Under the pieces are notes generated by a model, which saw only the letters and a program-made list of their open reading frames with translations, had not been told where the DNA came from and did not search any database. 64,000 nucleotides of DNA. It comes from Pyrococcus yayanosii CH1 (GTDB taxonomy: Archaea > Methanobacteriota_B > Thermococci > Thermococcales > Thermococcaceae). A program made the translations under genes and the position numbers. The DNA lies in the NCBI RefSeq assembly GCF_000215995.1, contig NC_015680.1, forward strand, positions 1,178,001 through 1,242,000, in the 5' to 3' direction. This document shows positions 1 through 8,028 of the stretch, one piece after another (the first letter of the stretch is position 1; each line of letters opens with the position of its first letter).

Positions 1-504
1 GAGGAGGCCAAGAGGATAGTCATGAAGAGCTTCGCGAACACGGCCCGAAGGTTTGGCCAGAGCGAGCTCCTCGGTTATATATATGGAGCCCTCTTCTTCT
101 CCGATGAACCTCTTAGCCTTGCCGAGATAGCCGAGATTACCGGATACTCCCTTTCCCACGTGAGCTCAGCCATGAAGGTACTAGAGGGAGTCGGACTAGT
201 CCAGAGGGTAAAGAAGCCCGGGGACAGAAAGGCCTATTTTGTGGCCACCAAAAGCTTTGGCGAGTGGAGAAGCGCAGCATTCTACAGCCGCCTCCTCAGG
301 GACGTCGAGGAGACTCGGGAAAACCTCCTTAGAGCCTTAAAAGAACTGGAGGGAGAAGAGGAAAAAGATGCCGAGAGGATCAGAGAGAAACTAGAGAAGG
401 CGCTTAGGAGGAATGAAACGGCGAGAAAGTTGCTCGCATTCTTAATGAGGTTCAGGGATGAGGAAGAGTTGTTAAAAGCCCTCGAAAGATGCCTCGAGGG
501 CTGA
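1..504 (+). CDS. GbsR/MarR-like winged-helix transcription regulator (5' end outside window)
   Basis: Probable DNA-binding regulator of the GbsR (COG1510) type. The winged helix-turn-helix lies at about residues 25-75, with the recognition-helix segment GYSLSHVSSAMKVLEGVGLV and a wing rich in K/R. A charged coiled-coil-like helix follows (ELEGEEEKDAERIREKLEKA). The frame is open to base 1, and family members normally begin a few residues before ARRFGQSELLG, so the true start is probably upstream of the window. An internal ATG at 22 is the first one visible. The target genes are unknown. The family assignment is moderately sure. Confidence 0.8.
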   Translation, partial: EEAKRIVMKSFANTARRFGQSELLGYIYGALFFSDEPLSLAEIAEITGYSLSHVSSAMKVLEGVGLVQRVKKPGDRKAYFVATKSFGEWRSAAFYSRLLRDVEETRENLLRALKELEGEEEKDAERIREKLEKALRRNETARKLLAFLMRFRDEEELLKALERCLEG

Positions 505-560
505 TCAGCCAGGAATCCGGTCATCACCACTCAGTATCGGATGGCGCTCATCACATCTGT
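500..560 (-). ncRNA. Candidate C/D box sRNA (2'-O-methylation guide)
   Basis: Read on the minus strand, all four boxes are present with consensus sequence: C box GTGATGA (548-554), D' box CTGA (531-534), C' box GTGATGA (521-527) and D box CTGA (505-508). The guide segments are about 13 nt (535-547) and 12 nt (509-520), the usual size for Thermococcales sRNAs. A TATA-like CGATATAAGG lies roughly 25 nt upstream on the same strand (about 577-587). The RNA overlaps the stop codon of the upstream regulator gene on the opposite strand. The target nucleotides were not determined. Confidence 0.75.
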
Positions 561-600
561 TCCTTCTATCTTGGAATCCTTATATCGGTTTCGCTCCAAA

Positions 601-610
601 GCTTATAAAA
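601..610 (+). promoter_or_regulatory. TATA box of rimI-endA
   Basis: GCTTATAAAA is centred about 26 nt before the ATG at 632, so transcription should begin at or next to the start codon. The GGGAGG at 613-618 is too far from the ATG to act as its Shine-Dalgarno sequence. A leaderless mRNA is therefore likely for the first gene, while endA downstream has its own ribosome binding site. Confidence 0.55.
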
Positions 611-631
611 CAGGGAGGAAGAGTTTAAAAC

Positions 632-1141
632 ATGGAAGAAACGGTGGTCAGGGACAAAAGGGCCCGGAAGAAGATACCCATTAATCTCGTCACAATTAGA
701 CCGGCAAAACTCTTCGACATACCCTACATAATGAGGGTAGAGCACCTATCCTTCCGGGAGAAGTATCCGAGGGGAATATTCCTCACGTTCCTTGAGGCCA
801 ATCCCGACACCTTCCTTGTGGCCGAGTACAATGGAAAGGTTATAGGCTACGTAATGGGTTACCTAAGGCCCGACATGGAGGGCCACATAATGAGCATAGC
901 GGTCGACCCGGAGTACAGGGGGAACGGCATAGGAAAGGCCCTGATGATAGCCGTGATAGAGCGACTCCTCAAGAAGGGAGCCAGATGGATAGGGCTAGAA
1001 GTGAGGGTAAGTAACGAGAGAGCGATAAGACTCTACGAAAGGCTCGGCTTCCGGAAGGTCAAGCGAATTATAGGCTACTACTCAGATGGTGAAGATGCCT
1101 ATTATATGGTGCTCCCGGCCGAGGAGTGGAGGGGGAACTAA
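632..1141 (+). CDS. rimI: GNAT N-terminal acetyltransferase (RimI/Ard1-like)
   Basis: Acetyl-CoA dependent acetyltransferase of the RimI/NAT family, expected to acetylate protein N-termini, including ribosomal proteins. The GNAT fold starts near residue 20 (LVTIRPAKLFDIPYIMRVE). The acetyl-CoA loop is HIMSIAVDPEYRGNGIGKAL, and the family C-terminal signature is NERAIRLYERLGFRKV. The length of 169 residues is normal. It overlaps endA by one base (TAATG), so the two are co-transcribed and probably coupled. A broken second copy of this gene pair lies at 9720-9965. Confidence 0.9.
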   Translation: MEETVVRDKRARKKIPINLVTIRPAKLFDIPYIMRVEHLSFREKYPRGIFLTFLEANPDTFLVAEYNGKVIGYVMGYLRPDMEGHIMSIAVDPEYRGNGIGKALMIAVIERLLKKGARWIGLEVRVSNERAIRLYERLGFRKVKRIIGYYSDGEDAYYMVLPAEEWRGN

Positions 1142-1653
1142 TGAAGGAGCCAATAGAGTTCAGGCTAAGTGGCGACAGGGTCTTCAGCGAGAGAGAGAAG
1201 GCGATAAATCAGCTACACAACAACCGAGGCTACGGGGAGGTCATCGAGGGAAAGCTCTTCCTCTCGCTCGTCGAGGCGGCATACCTTTTGGAGAAGGGGA
1301 AGATAAGAGTACTGGATGGAGACAGGGAGCTCTCGCTTGAGGAGCTCTTTGATCTTGGTCGGAAGCGTGATGAGGACTTTGACGTGAAGTTTCTCGTTTA
1401 TAGGGATCTAAGGGAGAGGGGCTACATCGTTAAATCCGGCCTTAAGTTCGGCTCCCACTACCGCGTTTATAGGAGAGGATCAGAGCACTCGGACTGGCTC
1501 GTTTGGGTGGTGCGGGAGAACGCCAAGCTGAGCCCTAATGACATAACTGCCCGTATCAGAGTGGCCCACGGTGTCAGGAAGAGCATGGTTATGGCTGTGG
1601 TTGACGAGGATGGGGATGTAGTATATTACAGAATCGAGTGGGTGAAGTTTTAA
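1141..1653 (+). CDS. endA: tRNA-splicing endonuclease EndA
   Basis: Homodimeric archaeal endonuclease that cuts bulge-helix-bulge introns from precursor tRNAs and rRNAs. The catalytic triad is visible: Tyr in SHYRVYRRG, His in GSEHSDWLVWVV and Lys in VRKSMVMAVVDE. At 170 residues it has the short euryarchaeal size. I chose the ATG at 1141 because it overlaps the rimI stop and has GGAGGGGG just upstream; an in-frame ATG at 1126 lies inside rimI and lacks a site. The partner gene is rimI, and a relic of endA sits near 9860-9960. Confidence 0.93.
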   Translation: MKEPIEFRLSGDRVFSEREKAINQLHNNRGYGEVIEGKLFLSLVEAAYLLEKGKIRVLDGDRELSLEELFDLGRKRDEDFDVKFLVYRDLRERGYIVKSGLKFGSHYRVYRRGSEHSDWLVWVVRENAKLSPNDITARIRVAHGVRKSMVMAVVDEDGDVVYYRIEWVKF

Positions 1654-1657
1654 CTTA

Positions 1658-1738
1658 AGGCTTAAATAGTGGTAAGGATTTCATGAACAAGCCTGTTTTC
1701 GGTAGCACTTATTGAGGGTGGCAACAATATGAACAAAG
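1658..1738 (+). repeat. Direct repeat copy A (endA 3' flank plus 3' tail of a membrane-protein gene)
   Basis: This stretch is nearly identical to 9960-10006 and 10054-10085. The shared blocks include AGGATTTCATGAACAAG, CTGTTTTCGGTAGC and AATATGAACAAA. On the minus strand the last part reads LFILLPPSIS, which matches LFILLPPPIS, the end of the intact membrane protein at 10049. So the stump of a second copy of that gene follows endA here. Copies A and B bracket about 8.3 kb. Confidence 0.85.
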
Positions 1739-1792
1739 GCAGCCTTCTCCGAGCTGTCCCTTGGGAAAAGAGAAATAACCAGGTATTGAAAT

Positions 1793-2548
1793 CTAAGGGG
1801 AGCAAACGTACTTCACACATCCCCTTTCGAAGGCCTTAAACGAGCCAAGTTTGAGGCCCAGAAGGGCTTTATTGATATCTACCGCCTTCATAGAGGCAAC
1901 GTGCGTCACTCCTGTATCTCTGAAAAACTCGGGGAGCAGTCCTCCAGTTGGGCCAACGAGGATGAACGTCTTGGCGTTTTTGCTCCTGTCAATGAGCATG
2001 TCGAAGGTTCCGTTCACAAGGCTGGTGGCGCTCGCTATTATTGCCTCCATCTCCGGAAGAAGAACGTACTCAAGGGCGTCGCTGAGTGTGTCTTTGGTCC
2101 ACAGCTTGGGGTTCCTCTCGAAAACATAGACATTCTTTCCCTTCCTCCTTAGAACTTCAACAACAGGCTCGATGTTTCCAATCACGGCCACTCTTTCCAC
2201 GTTCTCGGGCACAATCTCAACTATGTCCCTGAGCTCCGCGTCCTCAAGGGAGAAGTGGTACTGGCAGACGGCGTTCATAGCAGCCAGACCAAGGGTCCTC
2301 TCGATGGCGTTGAGTGAGTCCGCCCGCTCTATTAAGGCCGGGAGGGTTATCTCTTCGAGGGAGCTTTCGTACCTTCCCACCTCCTCGCTAAGGGTCATAG
2401 CGACGCCGAGCGCCGATTTTCCACTGTCATCTCTGACGAGAACCCACGTGTATGGCAGGCCGAAGGAAAAATCAGCGAGCTCAAGCCCACGGGAGAGCTT
2501 TAAGACCTTTCTTTTAATCGAGCCTATGAACACCTCAGTCACCTCCAA
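1793..2548 (-). CDS. DUF364/DUF4213 family protein (putative heavy-metal chelation domain)
   Basis: 251-residue cytosolic protein of the DUF4213/DUF364 type, whose fold resembles a Rossmann domain and which often sits beside metal or cofactor transport genes. Visible family features are VAVIGNIEPVVEVLRRKGKN (a nucleotide-fold strand and turn), LPEMEAIIASATSLVNGTFD, and the glycine-rich VGPTGGLLPEFF. It ends with Cys residues (FERGCVKYVCSP) that might bind metal. It overlaps the upstream lipoprotein gene by 14 nt and ends an operon with an iron-type ABC transporter. A role in metal or siderophore handling is inferred from this context. Confidence 0.8.
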   Translation of the reverse strand: MEVTEVFIGSIKRKVLKLSRGLELADFSFGLPYTWVLVRDDSGKSALGVAMTLSEEVGRYESSLEEITLPALIERADSLNAIERTLGLAAMNAVCQYHFSLEDAELRDIVEIVPENVERVAVIGNIEPVVEVLRRKGKNVYVFERNPKLWTKDTLSDALEYVLLPEMEAIIASATSLVNGTFDMLIDRSKNAKTFILVGPTGGLLPEFFRDTGVTHVASMKAVDINKALLGLKLGSFKAFERGCVKYVCSP

Positions 2549-3284
2549 TCCTTATCCCCTTAATGCCGCATATGTTGAGCTCGGGAACGCAGAAACCGTT
2601 CTCGAACTCTATCGTCGGGTTTTTCTCGATAACATCGGAGAGCCTGAAGGTTTTCTCGCCCCGGGACGTTACGAAGGTTACCTCCTTTGCTTCGGGCCAC
2701 GGATCTGCCAGGTTAATGATATCTTTGAGGCCTGCCTTTGATTTTTCATGCTTTACGATGTAGTCAATGCCCTCGAAGATACCTAAGGTTCTTGGAGATA
2801 AATACAACTCGTTCTCCACCATTCCGTATATGTGGAGCGCGCTGCTTTCGTTCAGGAACTCGACCACCTTTATTCTGTCTATCCAGTGGCACTTACACCC
2901 GAAGGATAGACTTGTTATCAGCCTCACCGTCCCGTTTACAGGCTCTCCGTCGCGGTAGAGGGCCAGAACCATGCTGACGTTCGATGGCACGCTGACTATC
3001 TCGCCGTTTTCGGAGATGAAGTTTATCACGTCCCCCTTTCCGAGCTTCTGCGGGGGTATACCTTCCCAGTGGACGGTTCTTCCGAGGGCAAGGTCCGGAA
3101 CGGGCATGTCCGTCAGACCGAGCTTCTTTGGATCCTCCAGTGAAAGCTCCTTCACGCTGTTTCCTGAGATAATGTACAGTGTCCATGTGCCCTCCGAACT
3201 GTTTGTTTCCCCCGTGTTCGAGCCGTTCGAAACGCATCCGCACACAAAAACGGTCAAGATTACAAAGACCAGGATTTTTCTCAT
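2535..3284 (-). CDS. Lipoprotein of unknown function in metal-transport operon
   Basis: 249 residues with a short hydrophobic signal and the lipobox-like VCGC at about residues 14-17, so it is probably anchored to the outer face of the membrane. A Thr/Ser/Asn-rich linker follows. The rest is mainly predicted beta structure and has two Cys pairs (GCKCHW and a pair near the C-terminus), which could bind a metal or form disulfides. I do not recognise a family. It sits between an ABC ATPase gene (4-nt overlap) and the DUF364 gene, which suggests an accessory role in metal or cofactor uptake. Confidence 0.75.
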   Translation of the reverse strand: MRKILVFVILTVFVCGCVSNGSNTGETNSSEGTWTLYIISGNSVKELSLEDPKKLGLTDMPVPDLALGRTVHWEGIPPQKLGKGDVINFISENGEIVSVPSNVSMVLALYRDGEPVNGTVRLITSLSFGCKCHWIDRIKVVEFLNESSALHIYGMVENELYLSPRTLGIFEGIDYIVKHEKSKAGLKDIINLADPWPEAKEVTFVTSRGEKTFRLSDVIEKNPTIEFENGFCVPELNICGIKGIRIGGD

Positions 3285-4036
3285 GGTACCACCTCCCGGG
3301 GAACCATTATCTCGGCGGTAACCCTTTCAACCGGGATGTCATAAAGAACTGAGAGGTTCTGTGGAGTTATCACCTCTTCCGCCCTGCCCCCGGCTATTAT
3401 CTTCCCGTTCTTGAGCAGAAACGCCCTCTCGGAGTACGTCAGGGCGAGGTTCGGGTCGTGGAGTGAAACGAGGACGGGCTTTTTCTCGGAGAGGGATTTT
3501 ATGATGGACATCACCTCGTACTTGTTTTTAAAATCGGGGAAAGAAGTTGGCTCGTCGAAGAGTAAAACCCTTCCCCCCTGAGCCACCGCGCGGGCTATCA
3601 TGACAAGTCTCCTCTCACCGCCGCTGAGCTCAGTGAAGGGCCTGTTTTTTAGCTTTTCGAGGCCGAGGGTTCTTAAGGCCTGGAGCGCGGCTTCTTCATC
3701 CTCTTTTCTTGGCCCCTCGATTGGGTTGATGTAAGGGTTTCTCCCCATAAGAACCATCTGGAAGACCGTGTAGGGGAAGGTTGATGAGAACTCCTGCGGT
3801 GAATACGTTATCAGCTTCGAGACTTCCCTCCGTGGAAGCCCCGTTATGTCCCTGCCATCCACGATCACGCGCCCTGTTTCGGGTCTCAGTATTCCTGCTA
3901 TGCACTTCAGGAGGGTAGTCTTGCCAGCGCCGTTCGGCCCGAGGAGGCAGGTGAGTCCTCTCTCCACCGAAAGGTTTACGCTCTTTAAAACCCGCCTCTG
4001 GCCGTAGGAGAAGCTCAGTCCCTCAACGCACAGCAT
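3281..4036 (-). CDS. ABC transporter ATP-binding protein, iron-siderophore/cobalamin type (FecE/BtuD-like)
   Basis: Complete ATPase subunit of 251 residues. Walker A is GPNGAGKTT, the Q-loop region is YSPQEF, the ABC signature is LSGGERR, Walker B is VLLFDEP and the switch His is in VSLHDPNLAL. The sequence style (TVFQMVLMGRNPYI) is that of FecE/BtuD ATPases, which drive import of iron chelates or cobalamin. Its permease and binding-protein partners upstream are broken, so this intact ATPase probably has no transporter of its own any more unless it serves another one. Confidence 0.9.
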   Translation of the reverse strand: MLCVEGLSFSYGQRRVLKSVNLSVERGLTCLLGPNGAGKTTLLKCIAGILRPETGRVIVDGRDITGLPRREVSKLITYSPQEFSSTFPYTVFQMVLMGRNPYINPIEGPRKEDEEAALQALRTLGLEKLKNRPFTELSGGERRLVMIARAVAQGGRVLLFDEPTSFPDFKNKYEVMSIIKSLSEKKPVLVSLHDPNLALTYSERAFLLKNGKIIAGGRAEEVITPQNLSVLYDIPVERVTAEIMVPREVVP

Positions 4037-4643
4037 ACCATCGCCTCCTCAATATAAGAACGAGCGCAGGGGCGCCTATTATGGACGTCATTACCCCCAG
4101 GGGGAGCTCCATTGGGGCAAGGCTCCTCGCGAGGTCATCGCAGATGATCAAAAGTGTCGCCCCGATCAGGGCCGAGGCAGGGACAAGGATTCTTGCATCG
4201 TGCCCAACCAGGAGCCTGGCTATGTGTGGCGCAATAAGTCCAATCCAACTCACTATCTCGGCCATGGCCGTTGAGGCCGATATGCCAAGGGTTGAAAGCA
4301 GTATTATCAGGGTTCTGTAGACCTTAACGTTCAATCCAAGGGCCTTTGCCTCCTCCTCTCCAAGGCTCAGACATTTAGCGGCCATCGGAGGAGTGCCAGT
4401 CCCGCGATGCAAATCAAAATGGGGATCGGGAGAAAGCTCATACTCTCCCACCTCATTCCCGCGAGGCTCCCGAGGAGCCAGAAGACTATCGTGGGCAGTT
4501 TGTCGTAGGGATCGGCCGTATATTTGGCGATGCCAACCAGGGCCGAGAAAAAGGCCGAGACGGCCATTCCTGCGAGGACGAGGCTCAGGATTCCATCTCC
4601 TATGAGCCTCGATAGGTAACCTTCCCCGGGTCTATGCCGTACC
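4023..4643 (-). pseudogene. FecCD/BtuC-type ABC permease, N-terminally deleted and frameshifted
   Basis: Two frames together encode the C-terminal two thirds of a FecCD permease. The first runs from LIGDGILSLVLAGMAVSAFF to LALLRWPLNV, and the second from LSLGEEEAKALGLNV through SWIGLIAPHIARLLVGHD to the stop. The break is a one-base loss near 4369-4373; restoring one C would join LNV to LSLGEEEA. The first 100 or more residues are absent, and the remainder abuts the end of the binding-protein relic. Such proteins form the membrane channel of iron-chelate importers, but this copy cannot work. Confidence 0.85.
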
Positions 4644-4877
4644 ACTTCCCGTAAAACTCGTCTGCAATTTTCTGGACATCAACATCTTGGAAGAGGTCCG
4701 GGTGTAGAACCTTTGCCAGCCAGTAGAGGCTGAGAACCCACTTTGGAGCAGGATAATCCCAGCTCTCACCGTCGTTGGGCATGGCATACACTTTTCCTTC
4801 CTTCACGGCCTTTATGGACTGCCATGCGGGGTCGTTCAGTATGGTCTTCTTGACCTCCGTGCTCGGGTAGGTGAGCG
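4600..4877 (-). pseudogene. C-terminal fragment of periplasmic (substrate-binding) protein of the ABC importer
   Basis: About 90 codons remain of a TroA/BtuF-like binding protein. Reading from the junction: YPSTEVKKTILNDPAW, then KAVKEGKVYAMPNDGESWD and the typical C-terminal FYGKWYGIDPGKVTY. The 5' four fifths, with its signal peptide, is missing. The break lies at about 4877, where the sequence switches straight into a headless tldD on the other strand. It would have delivered the chelate to the permease. Confidence 0.85.
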
Positions 4878-5542
4878 TCTCCCCTTACTTTGCCGGGATG
4901 ATTGCCCACGAGGCTCTCGGTCACTTGGCTGAGGCAGACCAACTGCCGAACACGCCTTTAGCCAAAAAGCTCGGGGAGCAGATTGCACCGGAGTTTGTTA
5001 GCTTAAGCGACGGGAACGTCGAGAACGGCCACGGGAACGATAGATACGATGACGAAGGCGTCCCAGTCAGAAAAGTTGAAATCCTGAAGGATGGAATCTT
5101 CAACGAGCCCCTCTTGGACAGGGAGAGGGCTTATGAGCTCGGGGTTTCCCCGAACGGTCACGCGAGGGCCGAGAGCTACGCCTTTGAGCCAATGGTGAGG
5201 ATGAGGAACACCTACTTTGAGCCCGGTGACTGGTCCTTCGAGGAGCTTGTTTCCGAGGTTAAGCACGGCTACTACCTCGTCCGCCCTGGACCGGGACAGA
5301 CAGGAGTGGACTCGTCTTTCACCGTTGGTGTCCTCGAGGGATACACAATCGAGAACGGTGAAATTGGGGAGCCAATATTCAACGCCACGGCCACCGGGAG
5401 GGCTCTGGATGCACTTCCCGGAATCCGGGGACTCGGGAAGGAGCTCGACTTCGAGAATACCTACTGCGGGAAGGGCCAGGTGGTTAGGGTGAGCATGGGC
5501 GGGCCACACGTTCTCTTCGAGAGGGGAATAAGGGTGGTGTGA
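4871..5542 (+). pseudogene. tldD: TldD metalloprotease, N-terminal half missing
   Basis: Only the C-terminal 220 residues of TldD (normally about 450-470) are left. The zinc motif HEALGHLAEAD is intact, and the rest includes the TldD signatures LVRPGPGQTGVDSSFTVG and FNATATGRALDALPGIRGLG. TldD and TldE form a heterodimeric protease that degrades unfolded peptides. The ATG/GTG available at the junction is accidental. The N-terminal propeptide-like domain that builds the chamber is absent, so it is probably inactive although the catalytic half is undamaged. It is four-square in phase with tldE, which starts at the next base. Confidence 0.85.
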
Positions 5543-6742
5543 ATGGAGCAGGAAATTTACAGGTTGCGTGAGGAGCGGAAGGGTGTCTCCCTTGAGGGAA
5601 GCTTTAAGCCCTTTGCCAAGGTTAGGGAGTTCACGGCGGTCAGGCTCATCGAAAACGGAAAAATGGGCTCGGCGCTTGCAGAAGGCGAGGGCGAGGCAGA
5701 GGCTTTTAGGCTTGCCCGCGAGACACTTCGCTTTTCCAGTGAAGAGGACTACAGGCTCCCAACTGGCCACAAATCCCGCTGGAAGAGGGCGTTTGAAATT
5801 GACGTTGGCGACCTTGCCGGAGAGCTCTCCGCGCTGGCCGGCGAGCTGAAGGGCATTTCCCTCTCGGGTACGGTGGAGCTCATAACGAGGCGCTTCTCGG
5901 TGGAGAGCACCGCGGGAGCTGACGTTGAGGGTTCATATTCCTTCCTGAGAGCCGAGCTCGAAATCGGGGGTGGGCTTTCCTTTCAGGTTTCCGCGGGCTC
6001 GGCTTCAAAAACGGAACTAATTGAGTTCATTAAGCCATATCTCGAGCTTATCGATAGGCTCGATGAAATCGCGCCCCCAAAAGGGAAAGTTGAGGTGGTC
6101 TTTGCCCCAACGCCACTTTACACCCTTCTTCTCCCCCCAGTCCTCTGGAAGTTTCGGGGAAGAACAGTTGTGAACTCACCGGGGATGGAGGCGAAGGAAG
6201 GGAAAGTCTTGGCCTCGCCTCTCGTGACGGTTCTTGATGATCCTCTCGACGAGGGTTCGCTCCGCTACGTTAAGGCAGACGATGAAGGGGTTAAGGCGAG
6301 AAAAAACTTTCTCATTGAGAAAGGCATTGCTAAAGGACTCTTATGGGACAGCTACACCGCCTGGAAGGCAGGGAAGGAAAGCACGGGCAACGGAATAAGA
6401 ATAGAAGAGGAGGTTTTCGATGGTCCACACAACCTGACGCTTGCACCGGGAAGAGAAACCCTTGAGCGGATGATAGAAGAGGTGGAGAAGGGCTTTTTGG
6501 CCCTTGGCCTCAGGGGGGCAAATGCACTCGACCCAGTGACAGGCAACTTTTCAGTCGTCGTAACGCCTGCCCTAATAATCGAGAGGGGTGAGGTTAAGGG
6601 CTTCTCCCGCTTTGAACTCAAGGGGAACGTCTGGGAACTGCTCAAAACCACCACGGGAGTTGGGAGCGAGCTTACAAGGGTGTGGCTCGACGAAGGGCTC
6701 TCGCTATCCCTACCCTTCCTGAGGACGGAGGTGGTTGTGTGA
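5543..6742 (+). CDS. tldE: TldE (PmbA) subunit of TldD/E protease
   Basis: 399-residue partner of TldD. It lacks the HExxxH zinc motif, as expected for TldE, and carries the family features VVFAPTPLYTLLLPPVLWKF, a central MEAKEGKVLASPLVTVLDDP, and a C-terminal GANALDPVTGNFSVVV. It begins directly after the tldD stop codon and overlaps the methyltransferase gene downstream by 4 nt. With its partner truncated, its present function is doubtful; a second tldDE pair may exist elsewhere in the genome. Confidence 0.88.
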   Translation: MEQEIYRLREERKGVSLEGSFKPFAKVREFTAVRLIENGKMGSALAEGEGEAEAFRLARETLRFSSEEDYRLPTGHKSRWKRAFEIDVGDLAGELSALAGELKGISLSGTVELITRRFSVESTAGADVEGSYSFLRAELEIGGGLSFQVSAGSASKTELIEFIKPYLELIDRLDEIAPPKGKVEVVFAPTPLYTLLLPPVLWKFRGRTVVNSPGMEAKEGKVLASPLVTVLDDPLDEGSLRYVKADDEGVKARKNFLIEKGIAKGLLWDSYTAWKAGKESTGNGIRIEEEVFDGPHNLTLAPGRETLERMIEEVEKGFLALGLRGANALDPVTGNFSVVVTPALIIERGEVKGFSRFELKGNVWELLKTTTGVGSELTRVWLDEGLSLSLPFLRTEVVV

Positions 6743-7350
6743 GAGAAACCCTGGATAACTTCCACTCCAAAGCCGTCGAAGTGTTTAAAAAAGCAGGTGA
6801 CACGGAGGAGGAACTCAAGTGGCTCACCGGTTCGACACTAGCCCTGTTTCCTGCTCACAGGGAGGAGGTCAGGCTGAGGCTTAGAACCATGGAGGAAATC
6901 GTACGGCGGGCAGAAGGGAAAATCCTCGACGTTGGTTCCGGTTCCGGACTGCTTGCCCTCGCGCTCTCCGAGAAGGGAACCGTCATCGGAGTCGAAAAGA
7001 GGGCCGACTTCTTTCCCTTCCTTCGGGAACTTGAGAGCGGAGACCTTAGGTTTATCCGGGCAGATTTCCTCAGCGACGACGTTGGGCGGGACTTTGACAC
7101 CGTGGTCTTCTCCTACACCCTCCACGACCTTGAACCGGAGTCGTTCATAAAACGGGCCGCTGACGTTCTCTCGCCCGGTGGCAGAATCCTCGTCGGCGAC
7201 TTCGACCTTAATGGGTTGAGAGAAAAGGTAAAGGAGCTCACCGGGCTTTATGGGCTCCTCGTGAGTGAGGAGCTCGTCCTCGGATGGGCAACGAGTCACG
7301 GTAGGGAGTGCGATGCGTTCCTGCTCGTTCTCAAAAAACAGGGAGGCTGA
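6739..7350 (+). CDS. Class I SAM-dependent methyltransferase
   Basis: Small methyltransferase of about 203 residues. Motif I for SAM binding is ILDVGSGSGLLALAL, motif II contains VIGVEKR, and motif IV contains VVFSYTLHDLEP. The strand after it is SPGGRILVGDFD. I chose the GTG at 6739, which overlaps the tldE stop (GTGA) and has GGAGGTGG upstream; an in-frame ATG at 6682 lies within tldE and would add an unlikely tail. The substrate is unknown. It belongs to the tldE-methyltransferase-nitrilase operon. Confidence 0.82.
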   Translation: MRETLDNFHSKAVEVFKKAGDTEEELKWLTGSTLALFPAHREEVRLRLRTMEEIVRRAEGKILDVGSGSGLLALALSEKGTVIGVEKRADFFPFLRELESGDLRFIRADFLSDDVGRDFDTVVFSYTLHDLEPESFIKRAADVLSPGGRILVGDFDLNGLREKVKELTGLYGLLVSEELVLGWATSHGRECDAFLLVLKKQGG

Positions 7351-7353
7351 AAA

Positions 7354-8028
7354 ATGAGGGTCGCTCTAATCCCTATGAAGGTTGAGGCTGGAAACTTTGA
7401 GGCCAACTGGCGGGAGTTTGAGAAGCGCTTTGGGGAGGCCCTGAAACATGACCCTGACTTCGTTGTCTTCCCGGAGTACTGTTTAACTGGCTTTGAGGAG
7501 TGGGACTTCAGCGGGGCGGAGCTTTACGGCGAGATAGTTGAGTGGGTGAGCCGGCTTGCCAGGAAGGCGGGTGTTTACGTCGTCTTCGGCCTTTTGGAAC
7601 CCTACAAAAACTGCGTCTACAATTCAGCTTTGCTGATCGGCCGGAACGGGGAAATCCTGCTGAAGCACCGCAAGTTTCAAGAACCTTACAAGTTCTGCAC
7701 CGGCAATACAGTAAGAACTGCAAGAACTGAGTTTGGAAAGGCCGCGATAATCATCTGCGGCGACCTCTACAACAAGAGGATAGCGAAGTGGGTTCGGAAA
7801 AAGAGACCGGACTTCATCTTTATACCGATGGAGTACTCGCCGGACTACGGCGAGCCGAACGAGGAGGATGTGAAGGCAATGTCCGAGCGGGCTGAACTCC
7901 TCGGTGTTAGGACATTCATAGTCAACAGCTACCCGCCGGGCGGGGCTTGGGTCTTCGATGGGGACGGGAACCTGCTGGCTGAGAGCAGGGGAGATAAAAT
8001 GTTGGTGTGGGAAGAAAAGCGGGATTAG
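7354..8028 (+). CDS. Carbon-nitrogen hydrolase (nitrilase superfamily)
   Basis: Single-domain amidase of 224 residues. The Glu-Lys-Cys catalytic triad is visible: Glu in VVFPEYCLTG, Lys in ILLKHRKFQEPY and Cys in AIIICGDLYNK. It probably cleaves an amide such as omega-amidase or beta-ureidopropionase substrates, but the substrate cannot be read from sequence. It lies 3 nt after the methyltransferase gene and converges with the DUF2202 gene, overlapping it by 4 nt. It is shorter than most nitrilases (about 260), so it is a compact version. Confidence 0.85.
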   Translation: MRVALIPMKVEAGNFEANWREFEKRFGEALKHDPDFVVFPEYCLTGFEEWDFSGAELYGEIVEWVSRLARKAGVYVVFGLLEPYKNCVYNSALLIGRNGEILLKHRKFQEPYKFCTGNTVRTARTEFGKAAIIICGDLYNKRIAKWVRKKRPDFIFIPMEYSPDYGEPNEEDVKAMSERAELLGVRTFIVNSYPPGGAWVFDGDGNLLAESRGDKMLVWEEKRD

